Origin: Bacillota bacterium
Lineage (GTDB): Bacteria; Bacillota; Clostridia; Acetivibrionales; DTU013
Reading direction: 5' to 3'
Assembly: GCA_023426125.1 (NCBI GenBank)
Contig: JAFABI010000103.1
Coordinates: forward strand, 215,143 to 279,142
DNA: 64,000 nt
Of this stretch, positions 52,753 to 60,665 are shown one piece after another; position 1 is the first letter of the stretch; each line of letters starts with the position of its first letter. The notes beneath the pieces were generated by a model. The model saw nothing but the letters and a program-made list of their open reading frames with translations, was not told the DNA's origin and did no database searches. The translations under genes were made by a program, and so were the position numbers.

Positions 52753-53585
52753 AGTTTAACCTCGTTCGCATTCAGGTTAAGAACCTCATTCATGCTGCCG
52801 GTCCTATACCCTTTCAAATCAAGGGCCACATACTTGAAGCCTATTTCCTTCATCCTATTGTGGACCTTATCCATCACTGCCTCGTCAAAAAACTTTTTCC
52901 GTTCGCTCGTGGCCACTTCTATCCTTGCCATATCTTCATGCATGCGCACTCTCACCTGTCTGAACCCGAGATCCAGCAGGTACTGCTCGGCTTTGTCGAT
53001 CATCCCAAGCTTTTCATGAGTAATTTCCTGTCCGTAGGGGAAGCGGGATGCAAGGCAGGCAAAGGGCTGCTTATCCCACGTAGGGAGGTTCATTCTCTTT
53101 GAAAGCACCCGGATGTCATCCTTTGACATATCTGCCTCCCTGAGAGGACTTACTACGCCAAACTCCTTCATTGCAACCATCCCCGGGCGGTAATCGCCAA
53201 GATCATCGGTGTTGGATCCGTCGGCTACATATGCAATCCCGTGCTGCCTGGCCACCTGGCCGATTTTTGTAAACAGTTCCTTTTTGCAAAAATAGCAGCG
53301 GTTGACCGGGTTACCGGAAAAACCTTCAATGTCCAGCTCTTCGGAGACAATGCTTATATGCTTTGCACCCAGCTTTTTCGCAAAAGCCACCGCTTCGTTA
53401 TATTCCCTCTCCGGATAAGTCGAAGACCTGGCGGTGATGGCGATTACATTGTCCTTTAGCGTATCGTGGGCGACCTTCAAAAGAAAAGTGCTGTCCACTC
53501 CCCCGGAATAGGCAATCGCCAGTTTCCCCATCCTTTTCAGTATTTCTTTCAGGCTTTCCAATTTATTCTGCGTATCCATCTTCAT
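52749..53585 (-). CDS. larE: LarE, sulfur transferase of nickel-pincer nucleotide synthesis
   Basis: About 278 residues. The PP-loop ATPase motif AIAYSGGVDSTFLLKVA adenylates the substrate carboxylate before sulfur is inserted. Cysteines appear as NRCYFCKKELF (a CxxC pair) and in QPFACLASRFPYG. The last corresponds in position to the sacrificial Cys of Lactobacillus LarE, while the trio resembles the [4Fe-4S]-binding form known from Thermotoga. The start is uncertain: ATG 53585 and ATG 53579 are both possible and neither has a strong ribosome binding site. It is the first gene of the overlapping lar operon. Confidence 0.94.
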   Translation of the reverse strand: MKMDTQNKLESLKEILKRMGKLAIAYSGGVDSTFLLKVAHDTLKDNVIAITARSSTYPEREYNEAVAFAKKLGAKHISIVSEELDIEGFSGNPVNRCYFCKKELFTKIGQVARQHGIAYVADGSNTDDLGDYRPGMVAMKEFGVVSPLREADMSKDDIRVLSKRMNLPTWDKQPFACLASRFPYGQEITHEKLGMIDKAEQYLLDLGFRQVRVRMHEDMARIEVATSERKKFFDEAVMDKVHNRMKEIGFKYVALDLKGYRTGSMNEVLNLNANEVKL

Positions 53586-53637
53586 CCGTCCCATCTTCAA
53601 TCAGTATTGAATATATATTACCACATTCTTATATATA

Positions 53638-53684
53638 ATTAAGCAAATATTTCACTTGTTTTGCAAGTAGTTTACATTCATTGT
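53638..53684. repeat. 47-bp direct repeat, copy 1
   Basis: ATTAAGCAAATATTTCACTT through CATTCATTGT, identical to the copy at 53816-53862 except for one base. Its middle is the dyad ACTTG-TTTTG-CAAGT. It lies about 55 bp upstream of larE. Confidence 0.8.
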
Positions 53685-53815
53685 CAAGGCATAATATAGA
53701 TTTAGATGCACCATAGAAGGCATCAACAAGCAGCCTGTTTGCTTTCAGACACCCATCCTTTCATTGTTAATCAATACCAGTACTATTTGAGCACACGGCA
53801 AATTCACGAACCCGT

Positions 53816-53862
53816 ATTAAGCAAATATTTCACTTGTTTTACAAGTAGTTTACATTCATTGT
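53816..53862. repeat. 47-bp direct repeat, copy 2
   Basis: Second copy with the perfect dyad ACTTGT-TTT-ACAAGT. It ends on the -35 region of the promoter at 53859-53887. The two copies are 178 bp apart in the divergent region between larE and the secreted protein gene, with no gene between them. Confidence 0.8.
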
Positions 53863-53887
53863 GCAAGTCCCGCGCCTCTGCTATTAT
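53859..53887 (+). promoter_or_regulatory. Probable promoter of secreted protein gene
   Basis: TTGTGC (53859-53864), a 17-bp spacer and TATTAT (53882-53887), with the start codon at 53920. The 47-bp repeat overlaps the -35 box, suiting repressor or activator control. Confidence 0.5.
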
Positions 53888-53919
53888 TAAAACATAAAAA
53901 TAACAAGGTATGGTATACG

Positions 53920-56295
53920 ATGAAGAGGCTGGCAGGTTTCATTCTTCTGGTTGGTATGATATTTTCACTAAAAGCGGTGAGTCATGCTGAAAACAGGCTG
54001 TCATTTGAATATAATGGAAGGGCATTTACCATAGAGCAGGCTTCATATCCTAAAAGCGGCTTTCCTTTTGAATTGCTGGCAAAAGAAGGTGTATTGCTGC
54101 TGTCGGATAAAGCCTCCGGCCTGTCGGCATCCATAAGGCTTGATTCTCTGGATGAAGCCGCCCTGGAAGCGCTGAGAAAATATTACAACGACCAATCTTC
54201 CATCGATTATGAAATGTTCACCAAATACATAGATCTTCAAAAAAGCTACATACCGGCATTGCAGGATTTATACCGAAACAGCTACCTGTTTGGCGATTCC
54301 GGCAACTCATACGCCGAATCCAATATGAAAGTTTTTTATCAGGATAAAAACAAGATTTTCGGCAATAATTCGGATGTTTTCCTGTACAATATTATCAGCT
54401 CCGACAGGCTGGATTACCTGGAGGAAACGCACCTCGACCTGATCATACCGGTATACAGCGACCTGTCGCTCCTGAGCATCAATTTCACCTTTAAGGCAGG
54501 GAATTTGAACAGTGAAGCAGAACAAGCCGTTTACAGGCTTCTGGGCGGTATACGCTTCCCGGGTTTTCCTGTCCAGACCGGCCAGATAAAAGTATTCGGG
54601 GAAAAAGAAGCCATCATGGCCGCAAATGCAGGGATTTACAGCACGGCAGAAGGCAATGCCGACACCTGTGTTGAATTGAAAAATGAGGAAGCCGGCTACT
54701 CGCTGGAATATCCCTCCTCTTATTTGCCATATATGGAGAACAGGCTTGGCGTCAAACTGAATTATGTGAGCTTTAAAGCCAGCCCGGACCAGATATTCTC
54801 CGTATCCGCGGAACAGGTTTCCGTAACCGATTCCGTTTACGACAAGCCCTCGTACATAAAGGAATTCTACCGCGACGCAATCACGGTGAAAAAAGAGGGA
54901 ACGGCCACGATGGACGGCAAGGAATTTGTTTTCCTGAATTATGAGCTTGAAGACACAGACGGCTACATAACCTATGTGAGGGATTATTATACCTCCGGCG
55001 GCGGTTTTATCTACAACCTCCGGTTCAGCAGCCGTTTCATGGCCGCGCCGGAAGAATCGGACAGCCAATTCGACCGGATCCTGGGTTCCCTGACGCTGGA
55101 CAGCGCCGGGACCGAAGGAGCCAAAAGCGATGTACCCTTCAGGAGATATTCAAACAAAGAAGAAGGCTACAGCTTCCTGTACCCTGTAAAGTGGAACCTG
55201 ACCGATCTGTCCCGGGACATAAATTTTGATTCATTGTATCTTAAAATACCGGAGCTTTCAGGTCCTATCGACATATCCATCTCCGAAGGAGAATTGAAAA
55301 AGGGCATCGGTTCCGGAGCTATCCCTTCCATCCTGGCAGGAACAGATACGGATGCATACGAAAAAAGCATCAGCAACTATACCGCGCCTTATGCAGGAGC
55401 TGAAAAGAGGCTTTTGAGCAATAGCGTCAAAAAGGAAAACGGAATAACGTATGTCTACAGGCTTGTCAACTATCTGGATCCCAACGGCAGGATGCGCTTG
55501 TGCTATTCCATGGACATCGTGAAAAAAAGCAAGGTTTATTCGATGTTCATTTCCGTCAGTGAATACGCCACTTCCAATGGAAGTGTGTCCGACCTAAACA
55601 TAAATGCAATTATTGATACCATCGCCTCCTCCTTTAAATCCGATGAAACCTATGAATCCCATGAAAGGGACAGTTTTGGAGAAACCAGGAACCGTAAGGT
55701 GGTATTATTGGAAAGCATCCTTCGAAAACAACTGGGCCCGGATGCAAAAATTACGCAGGCTGTGAATTCAAAGGCCGGCGGCAGCTATTACCTTCTGGTT
55801 GAAGATATTGCAGACAGCGGATACTACAGGGTTAAGCCCGATTTTTCCAACAATACGCTGTTAATTGAAGAAAGGCTTCTTGTAAAAGATTGCAAGTCGT
55901 TTCTGAAAGGATATTTATCCACCGATGCGGAGGTCTATTTCGCTTCCGGAGACCAATTGAAAGCGCTTGAAAACTTCAGGACCGGCAACGGTCATTACAC
56001 GATGGTTGTTTATGCGGAATTCGGAAATCAGTCCGGTTTCCTCCTGTTGGAGGCAGACCCGCAGCAACCCATGATTAACGTTATCTCCTTCAAATCCTCA
56101 TCCAATCTGGCAGAAGAAATTTCTGCCGGAATTGCGCAAAACGCCGAAGTCGGCTTTATTATAGGTCATTCCATCGACAAAAGGGATTTCACGATGAATT
56201 TTCACTTTTATTCCTCCGTCAAAGGCCACTTTTTTAAAAGCTACCAGATCCTCTGCAATCCTGAAACCTTAAGGCTGAAATATGACGAGGTCTAA
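53920..56295 (+). CDS. Large secreted protein of unknown function
   Basis: 791 residues beginning with a cleavable signal peptide (MKRLAGFILLVGMIFSLKAV, cleavage likely after SHA). No lipobox, membrane anchor or catalytic motif is visible. Two regions, near residues 245-390 (ending GSLTLDSAG) and 405-560, look like repeats of a PsbP/Mog1-like fold: each opens with a Y-S-x-x-YP pattern (AGYSLEYPSSY; EGYSFLYPVKW) followed by beta strands. The remainder is not recognised. It is divergent from the lar operon and is followed by a palindromic terminator-like element. Confidence 0.8.
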   Translation: MKRLAGFILLVGMIFSLKAVSHAENRLSFEYNGRAFTIEQASYPKSGFPFELLAKEGVLLLSDKASGLSASIRLDSLDEAALEALRKYYNDQSSIDYEMFTKYIDLQKSYIPALQDLYRNSYLFGDSGNSYAESNMKVFYQDKNKIFGNNSDVFLYNIISSDRLDYLEETHLDLIIPVYSDLSLLSINFTFKAGNLNSEAEQAVYRLLGGIRFPGFPVQTGQIKVFGEKEAIMAANAGIYSTAEGNADTCVELKNEEAGYSLEYPSSYLPYMENRLGVKLNYVSFKASPDQIFSVSAEQVSVTDSVYDKPSYIKEFYRDAITVKKEGTATMDGKEFVFLNYELEDTDGYITYVRDYYTSGGGFIYNLRFSSRFMAAPEESDSQFDRILGSLTLDSAGTEGAKSDVPFRRYSNKEEGYSFLYPVKWNLTDLSRDINFDSLYLKIPELSGPIDISISEGELKKGIGSGAIPSILAGTDTDAYEKSISNYTAPYAGAEKRLLSNSVKKENGITYVYRLVNYLDPNGRMRLCYSMDIVKKSKVYSMFISVSEYATSNGSVSDLNINAIIDTIASSFKSDETYESHERDSFGETRNRKVVLLESILRKQLGPDAKITQAVNSKAGGSYYLLVEDIADSGYYRVKPDFSNNTLLIEERLLVKDCKSFLKGYLSTDAEVYFASGDQLKALENFRTGNGHYTMVVYAEFGNQSGFLLLEADPQQPMINVISFKSSSNLAEEISAGIAQNAEVGFIIGHSIDKRDFTMNFHFYSSVKGHFFKSYQILCNPETLRLKYDEV

Positions 56296-56319
56296 AATGC
56301 ACGCGTGACGGGAAATACA

Positions 56320-56368
56320 AGGGGGACGGGGGTGTTGACACACGCGTGTGTCAACACCCCGTCCCCCT
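56320..56368. repeat. GGGGAC-core palindrome between converging genes
   Basis: The left arm starts AGGGGGACGGGGGTGTTGAC and the right arm ends CAACACCCCGTCCCCCT. About 24 bp pair with one bulged G and no loop, the centre being ACACGCGTGT. It lies between the secreted-protein gene and prfB, which converge, so it may terminate both. Confidence 0.75.
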
Positions 56369-56377
56369 GACACGTTC

Positions 56378-57488
56378 CTAAGCCCCTTCTGTGCCGTTGG
56401 AAAGATATGCATTGATAAATTTATCCAGTTCTCCGTCCATTACGGCATTTACATCGCCCATTTCGCAGTTTGTCCTGTGATCCTTCACCAGGGTGTACGG
56501 ACAAAAAACATAGGACCTTATCTGGCTCCCCCAGGCGATATCCAGCTGTATGCCCTTAAGATCCTCGATCTTCTCCTTGTGCTCGCGCTCTTTCAATTCC
56601 AGAAGCTTGGCCTTCAGCATTTTCATCGCCGTGTCCCTGTTCTGAAACTGGGATCTTTCCGTCTGGCAGGATACAACAACACCTGTCGGGACATGGGTTA
56701 TCCTGATGGCCGACTCGGTCTTGTTGATATGCTGCCCGCCGGCTCCGCTGGCCCGGTAAGTGTCCACCCTCAGATCCTCGGAGTTTATATCCACCTCGAT
56801 ATCATCCTCCAGCTCAGGCATTACATCTGCGGAAGCAAAGGACGTATGCCTCCTGCCTGAGGCGTCAAAAGGCGAAATTCTTACCAGTCTGTGCACTCCC
56901 TTTTCCGATCTGAGAAAACCATAGGCATTTTCGCCGATGATATTGATTGCAACACTTTTTATCCCTGCTTCATCCCCGTCAAGGATATCAAGGGTCCTTA
57001 CGCTGTAGCCGTGCTTTTCGGCCCATCGTGTGTACATTCTCAGAAGCATCTGGACCCAGTCCTGCGCCTCTGTCCCTCCGGCGCCCGCATGAAGTGTAAG
57101 AATCGCATTGTTCTTATCATAGGGCTTAACCAGCAAGGTCTCCAGTTTGAGCTTTTGAAGCTCATCCTTCAATACTGCCATACCCTGGCCGATCTCTGAA
57201 ATGACGCTTTCGTCATTTTCCTCCAGGGCCAATTCGTTCAAAACCTTTAGATCCTCCCAGTCGCTTACCAGCTTCGAATATCTCTCAACTTTGGTTTTAA
57301 GCGCTTTTGTTCTCTGGAGAACCTTCTGTGATTTCTCCATGTCCTCCCAGAATCCGGGTTCGGCAGCTTTCTGCTCCAACTCTTCGATCTCCACGTTCAG
57401 CCTGGCGATGTCAAAGTGAAGCCCCCATTTCGTCGATTGCTTCTTTCAGATTGTCAATGTCAACTTTGAACTGTTCCAATTCCAGCAA
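56378..57488 (-). CDS. prfB: Peptide chain release factor 2 with programmed +1 frameshift
   Basis: Release factor for UGA and UAA codons. The gene is in two frames. From a TTG at 57488 (AGGAG 9 nt upstream) 25 codons read LELEQFKVDIDNLKEAIDEM and end ..CTT TGA. Slipping one base at CTT T (57416-57411) continues as DIARLNVEIEELEQKAAEPG into the main frame, giving about 369 residues, the normal RF2 length. GGGGG just upstream acts as the internal Shine-Dalgarno stimulator. The SPF anticodon-like tripeptide (RISPFDASG) and the catalytic GGQ (GAGGQHINKTES) are intact. The TGA makes the factor regulate its own synthesis, as in E. coli. Confidence 0.95.
57410..57428 (-). promoter_or_regulatory. prfB recoding site
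   Basis: On the minus strand ATGGGGGCTTCACTTTGAC holds a Shine-Dalgarno-like GGGGG, the slippery CTT and the in-frame TGA followed by C, the classical RF2 autoregulatory frameshift signal. Confidence 0.9.
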
Positions 57489-57518
57489 CTTTATCAACTC
57501 CTGTCAATTTCCTGCGGT

Positions 57519-57670
57519 TTAAGTACGGGTGCAAATATAACTTGCCATATAGGTTTCGGAAAACGCAGTCCATTGCAGCCGGGGCTGGTCACAAATGCTT
57601 TGCATTTGCTGCTCGCCTATGCAACCTACATTTTCCGAAAAACGGGAAGTAATATTTGCAGTACTCCTAA
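57519..57670. repeat. 150-bp structured palindromic element, copy 2
   Basis: Inverted copy of the element at 36754-36903, running from TTAAGTAC to GCAGTACTCCTAA. The stem pair T-A of copy 1 (CTGAAAATG/CATTTTCAG) is G-C here (CGGAAAATG/CGTTTTCCG), and the apical stem is AAATGC-AAA-GCATTT instead of AGGC-AAAA-GCCT. It lies 30 bp upstream of prfB and 58 bp after the ANTAR gene, so it may contain or border the prfB promoter. Confidence 0.75.
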
Positions 57671-57728
57671 GTGCAGGTATTCGACTAACATTATACCAAT
57701 CCCGCCGCCGTCATGTCCATACCATCTT

Positions 57729-58310
57729 TCATTTTGTTATTTCATGGGCCAGGATAATGGCGTCCGCGATTGCTTTCATGGACATCCTGCTGTCCATGCT
57801 TTTCTTCCTTAGCCTGTTATATGCATCCTTTTCACTGAGGCTTTCGCGTTCCATCAGTATCCATTTCGCTCTTTCAACGGACTTACGCGTTTCGTAGTTT
57901 TCCGTCATATCCTTAAGCTTCCTGTCCAGCTCGAAAATCCTCTTGAAATTCATGTTGGCCATTTCAACGGTCTGCAGCAGGATTTCCCTGTTGAGAGGCT
58001 TCAAACAAAAGGATATTACCTTGGATTTTTCCAGCAGCGAGGCTACGGATGAATCCCGGCGGTCCCCAAGCATAACGGCGGCGCAAAGCATTTCATCATC
58101 AACCGTTTCCAGCACATTTCTCAGCTCCCCCGGCTGCAAGCCTGAATCGACAACGATAAAATCGGGATGATTGCTTCGGATAAGCCGCATCAGCGAGATC
58201 GCATCACTACAATTTCCCAGGAAAATAAAGCCGCCGGGATTCAATATATTTCGAACCGTTATCTGCAAGGGATTTTCCACTGCCGCCACGATATATTTTT
58301 CTCCTGCCAT
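57729..58310 (-). CDS. ANTAR domain RNA-binding response regulator
   Basis: 193 residues. The N-terminal two-thirds is a receiver-like domain with PDFIVVDSG in the place of the phosphorylated Asp, then a coiled coil (NFKRIFELDRKLKDMTENYE). The C-terminal ANTAR domain reads AKWILMERESLSEKDAYNRL and MSMKAIADAIILA. ANTAR proteins bind paired hexaloop hairpins in nascent RNA and prevent termination. The gene is divergent from amtB, whose leader has exactly such hairpins, so it most likely controls amtB in response to nitrogen. GGAGGG lies 3-4 nt before the ATG. No paired kinase is adjacent. Confidence 0.93.
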   Translation of the reverse strand: MAGEKYIVAAVENPLQITVRNILNPGGFIFLGNCSDAISLMRLIRSNHPDFIVVDSGLQPGELRNVLETVDDEMLCAAVMLGDRRDSSVASLLEKSKVISFCLKPLNREILLQTVEMANMNFKRIFELDRKLKDMTENYETRKSVERAKWILMERESLSEKDAYNRLRKKSMDSRMSMKAIADAIILAHEITK

Positions 58311-58571
58311 AAACCCTCCATGCCCCCGGATTTCATGACATAACCTCTCTGGTTATCTGCCATTTACACCTTTTAATAATATATCAAATAATATGCTTTA
58401 ATAAAAGCGTTTTTCAAAAAAATCTATTGGAGGGATTAGGACAAAGTTAAATAAAATTTGCAATTTTTTTCGGCCCCTCCTGCAATTATAAAAAAACAAG
58501 ACATCTAATGGTTAATTTTACGTTACATATCAAGAGTATCCAATTAATTTTGAATTTTTAAAAATTACATA

Positions 58572-58600
58572 TTGCATTTGGCAAACACCGATGTTATAAT
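58572..58600 (+). promoter_or_regulatory. Promoter of amtB leader
   Basis: TTGCAT (58572-58577), a 17-bp spacer and a perfect TATAAT (58595-58600). Transcription would start near 58607, giving a leader of about 245 nt before amtB. Confidence 0.75.
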
Positions 58601-58620
58601 GAACTCAATACAGTGAAGCT

Positions 58621-58675
58621 GGTAAGTAAAGGCGCTTATCCGGAGATGGAACTCTCCTGATAATGCGTCTTTTTT
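58621..58675 (+). ncRNA. ANTAR-responsive attenuator (two hexaloop hairpins and overlapping terminator)
   Basis: Hairpin P1 is GGTAAGT (58621-58627), loop AAAGGC and GCTTATC (58634-58640). Hairpin P2 is GGAG with loop ATGGAA (58646-58651) and CTCT. Both loops have A at position 1 and G at position 4, the ANTAR recognition pattern. An alternative stem pairs AAAGGCGCTTATC (58628-58640) with GATAATGCGTCTTT (58659-58672, one bulge) and runs into TTTTTT, a strong terminator. P1 and the terminator share bases, so protein binding would block termination. Confidence 0.85.
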
Positions 58676-58852
58676 ATTTTACGTGGAACTTAAGCAAACC
58701 GGCAATGTCGGCTGTTTTGCCAGTTCCCGGGTAAAATTATGAATCTCGCCGATGTGATTCGCAAGGAATTCCTTCCTATTATCAAAGCCGATAATAATCT
58801 GATGGTCATCTTTCACTGTAATCATTTTATTATAGCTAAGGGGTGTTTTTTT

Positions 58853-60190
58853 ATGGTAAAAAGGTTATTGGCTTTCCTCCTGGTGGTTCTGGTAGTCCTA
58901 TGTATTCCTGTAGCGGCATTTGCAGATACCGGTTCTGCAATCGATACCGGCGATACTGCGTTTATTTTCGTTTCCACCGTACTGGTATTCATTATGACCC
59001 CTGGTCTGGCCTTTTTCTATGGCGGCCTGGTAAGAAAGAAAAATGTGTTGAATACAATGATGAACTCTTTTGTCGTAATGGCTCTTATTTCAATTCAATG
59101 GGTAGTCATAGGATATTCCATCGCCTTCGGACCCGATAAGGGCGGCCTCTTTGGCGGTCTGGAATGGCTTGGTCTGAATGGCGTAGGGATGGAACCGAAT
59201 GCGGACTATGCCGCAACGATTCCCCAGTACCTATTTGTATTGTTCCAGATGATGTTTGCAATTATCACACCGGCGCTGATTACCGGTTCTTTTGCAGAAA
59301 GAATGCGGTTCCCGGCATTCCTGGCCTTCATATTACTATGGGCGACGCTGGTCTACGATCCCCTGGCGCATATGGTATGGGGCGTAGGCGGGTGGCTTCG
59401 CAATTTAGGCGCTCTTGATTTCGCAGGCGGCACCGTCGTTCACATAAGCTCAGGTGTTGCAGGACTTGTTGCGGCATTGGTGCTTGGAAAGCGCAAGGGC
59501 TACAAAACAATCCCCATGATACCTCACAATATCCCATTCGTTCTCATCGGCGGAGCGCTGCTGTGGTTCGGATGGTTCGGTTTTAACGCAGGCAGCTCCC
59601 TTGGTGCAAACGGCGTGGCCATGAGCGCATTTATAGCGACAAATACTGCCGCAGCAGCAGCCGTCCTTTCCTGGGTAATCATCGAATGGGTGCACCATGG
59701 AAAGCCCACCCTTCTGGGCGCGGTAACGGGCGCAGTCGTCGGCCTGGTGGCAATAACTCCCGCAGCCGGCTTCGTAAGTCCAGTATCGGCGATCATCATC
59801 GGACTCCTGGTAAGCCCGCTTTGCTACTTTGCAATCAGTGTTGTCAAAGCCAGGCTTGGTTATGACGATTCTCTCGACGTTTTCGGCTGCCACGGCGTCG
59901 GCGGCATGTGGGGCGCTCTTGCAACGGGTTTGTTTGCCAGCAAGACTGTAAACGAAGCAGGCAACAACGGGCTGTTTTTCGGAAACCCTGCACAGCTTGG
60001 AATTCAAGCCTTAAGCATCATCGCCACCATTGCCATTTCCGGAATCTTGACCTTCCTTATCCTGAAAGTGATTTCCATCTTTACAAAGCTGAAGGCAACC
60101 GAGCAAGAAGAAGACGAAGGGCTGGATACGGCGCAGCATGGCGAAGATGCATATCCTGACTTTGCATCACAGGAAAGCCTTTCACTCTGA
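58853..60190 (+). CDS. amtB: Ammonium transporter
   Basis: About 445 residues from the ATG at 58853 (TAAGGGGTG about 8 nt upstream), beginning with a signal peptide (MVKRLLAFLLVVLVVLCIPV, cleavage after AFA) as in many Amt proteins. Eleven membrane segments follow, with family motifs TPGLAFFYGGLVRKKN, DFAGGTVVHISSGVAGLVAA and CHGVGGMWGALATGLF, which include pore His residues. It imports ammonium across the cytoplasmic membrane. The longer frame starting at 58739 would lie inside the leader RNA and is rejected. glnK follows. Confidence 0.97.
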   Translation: MVKRLLAFLLVVLVVLCIPVAAFADTGSAIDTGDTAFIFVSTVLVFIMTPGLAFFYGGLVRKKNVLNTMMNSFVVMALISIQWVVIGYSIAFGPDKGGLFGGLEWLGLNGVGMEPNADYAATIPQYLFVLFQMMFAIITPALITGSFAERMRFPAFLAFILLWATLVYDPLAHMVWGVGGWLRNLGALDFAGGTVVHISSGVAGLVAALVLGKRKGYKTIPMIPHNIPFVLIGGALLWFGWFGFNAGSSLGANGVAMSAFIATNTAAAAAVLSWVIIEWVHHGKPTLLGAVTGAVVGLVAITPAAGFVSPVSAIIIGLLVSPLCYFAISVVKARLGYDDSLDVFGCHGVGGMWGALATGLFASKTVNEAGNNGLFFGNPAQLGIQALSIIATIAISGILTFLILKVISIFTKLKATEQEEDEGLDTAQHGEDAYPDFASQESLSL

Positions 60191-60214
60191 TATCAGGCAC
60201 CTGGGTACGACAGC

Positions 60215-60248
60215 AATGCGACAGGGGACGGTCCCCTGTCGCATTTTT
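60215..60248 (+). terminator. Hairpin between amtB and glnK
   Basis: AATGCGACAGGGGA and TCCCCTGTCGCATT form a perfect 14-bp stem with a CGG loop followed by TTTTT. It is a good intrinsic terminator and would reduce glnK transcription relative to amtB. It shares the GGGGAC core of the other hairpins. Confidence 0.8.
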
Positions 60249-60295
60249 GAAAAGTCACAGGATTAATAAAACAAATTTAAACGGAGGTATGCGCC

Positions 60296-60634
60296 ATGAA
60301 AAAAATAGAAGCAATTATCCGTCCCGGTAAACTTGAAGATATAAAGGAGGCCCTCAACAAATACAATGTCAACGGCCTGACCATAAGCCAGGTAATGGGC
60401 TGCGGCCTTCAGAAAGGCCGCAAGGAATATTTCCGCGGAACCGAAGTCACCATGAACCTGCTTCCAAAGATAAAAGTGGAAGCTGTCGTAAGAGATGATC
60501 AGTTGGAAGAGGTTATCAACATCATCAGCAAGGAGGCTAAAACCGGTGAGGTGGGAGACGGCAAAATATTTATCTACGATATAGAAGATTCCATCCGGAT
60601 CAGAACCGGCGAACGGGGCGACAGCGCGATTTAA
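60296..60634 (+). CDS. glnK: PII nitrogen regulatory protein, GlnK type
   Basis: 112 residues, standard PII length. The core MKKIEAIIRPGKLEDIKEAL, the T-loop region QKGRKEYFRGTEVTMNLLPK and the C-terminal GDGKIFIYDIEDSIRIRTGE are clear. Tyr51, the uridylylation site of enterobacterial PII, is Val here, so control must be by 2-oxoglutarate and ATP/ADP binding only. It follows amtB and by family knowledge plugs the AmtB pore under nitrogen sufficiency. GGAGG lies 8 nt before the ATG. Confidence 0.96.
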   Translation: MKKIEAIIRPGKLEDIKEALNKYNVNGLTISQVMGCGLQKGRKEYFRGTEVTMNLLPKIKVEAVVRDDQLEEVINIISKEAKTGEVGDGKIFIYDIEDSIRIRTGERGDSAI

Positions 60635-60665
60635 CAGGTTTGTAGTACCGGTGAAAATATATCAA

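Noticed and set aside
56378..57394. prfB as a truncated gene or pseudogene with a lost N-terminus
   Set aside because: The missing 25 codons are present in another frame just upstream and joined by the standard CTT TGA C recoding site, so the gene is intact.
58739..58852. Longer start for amtB
   Set aside because: The extra residues are polar and would sit in front of a clear signal peptide. The ATG at 58853 has a suitable ribosome binding site.
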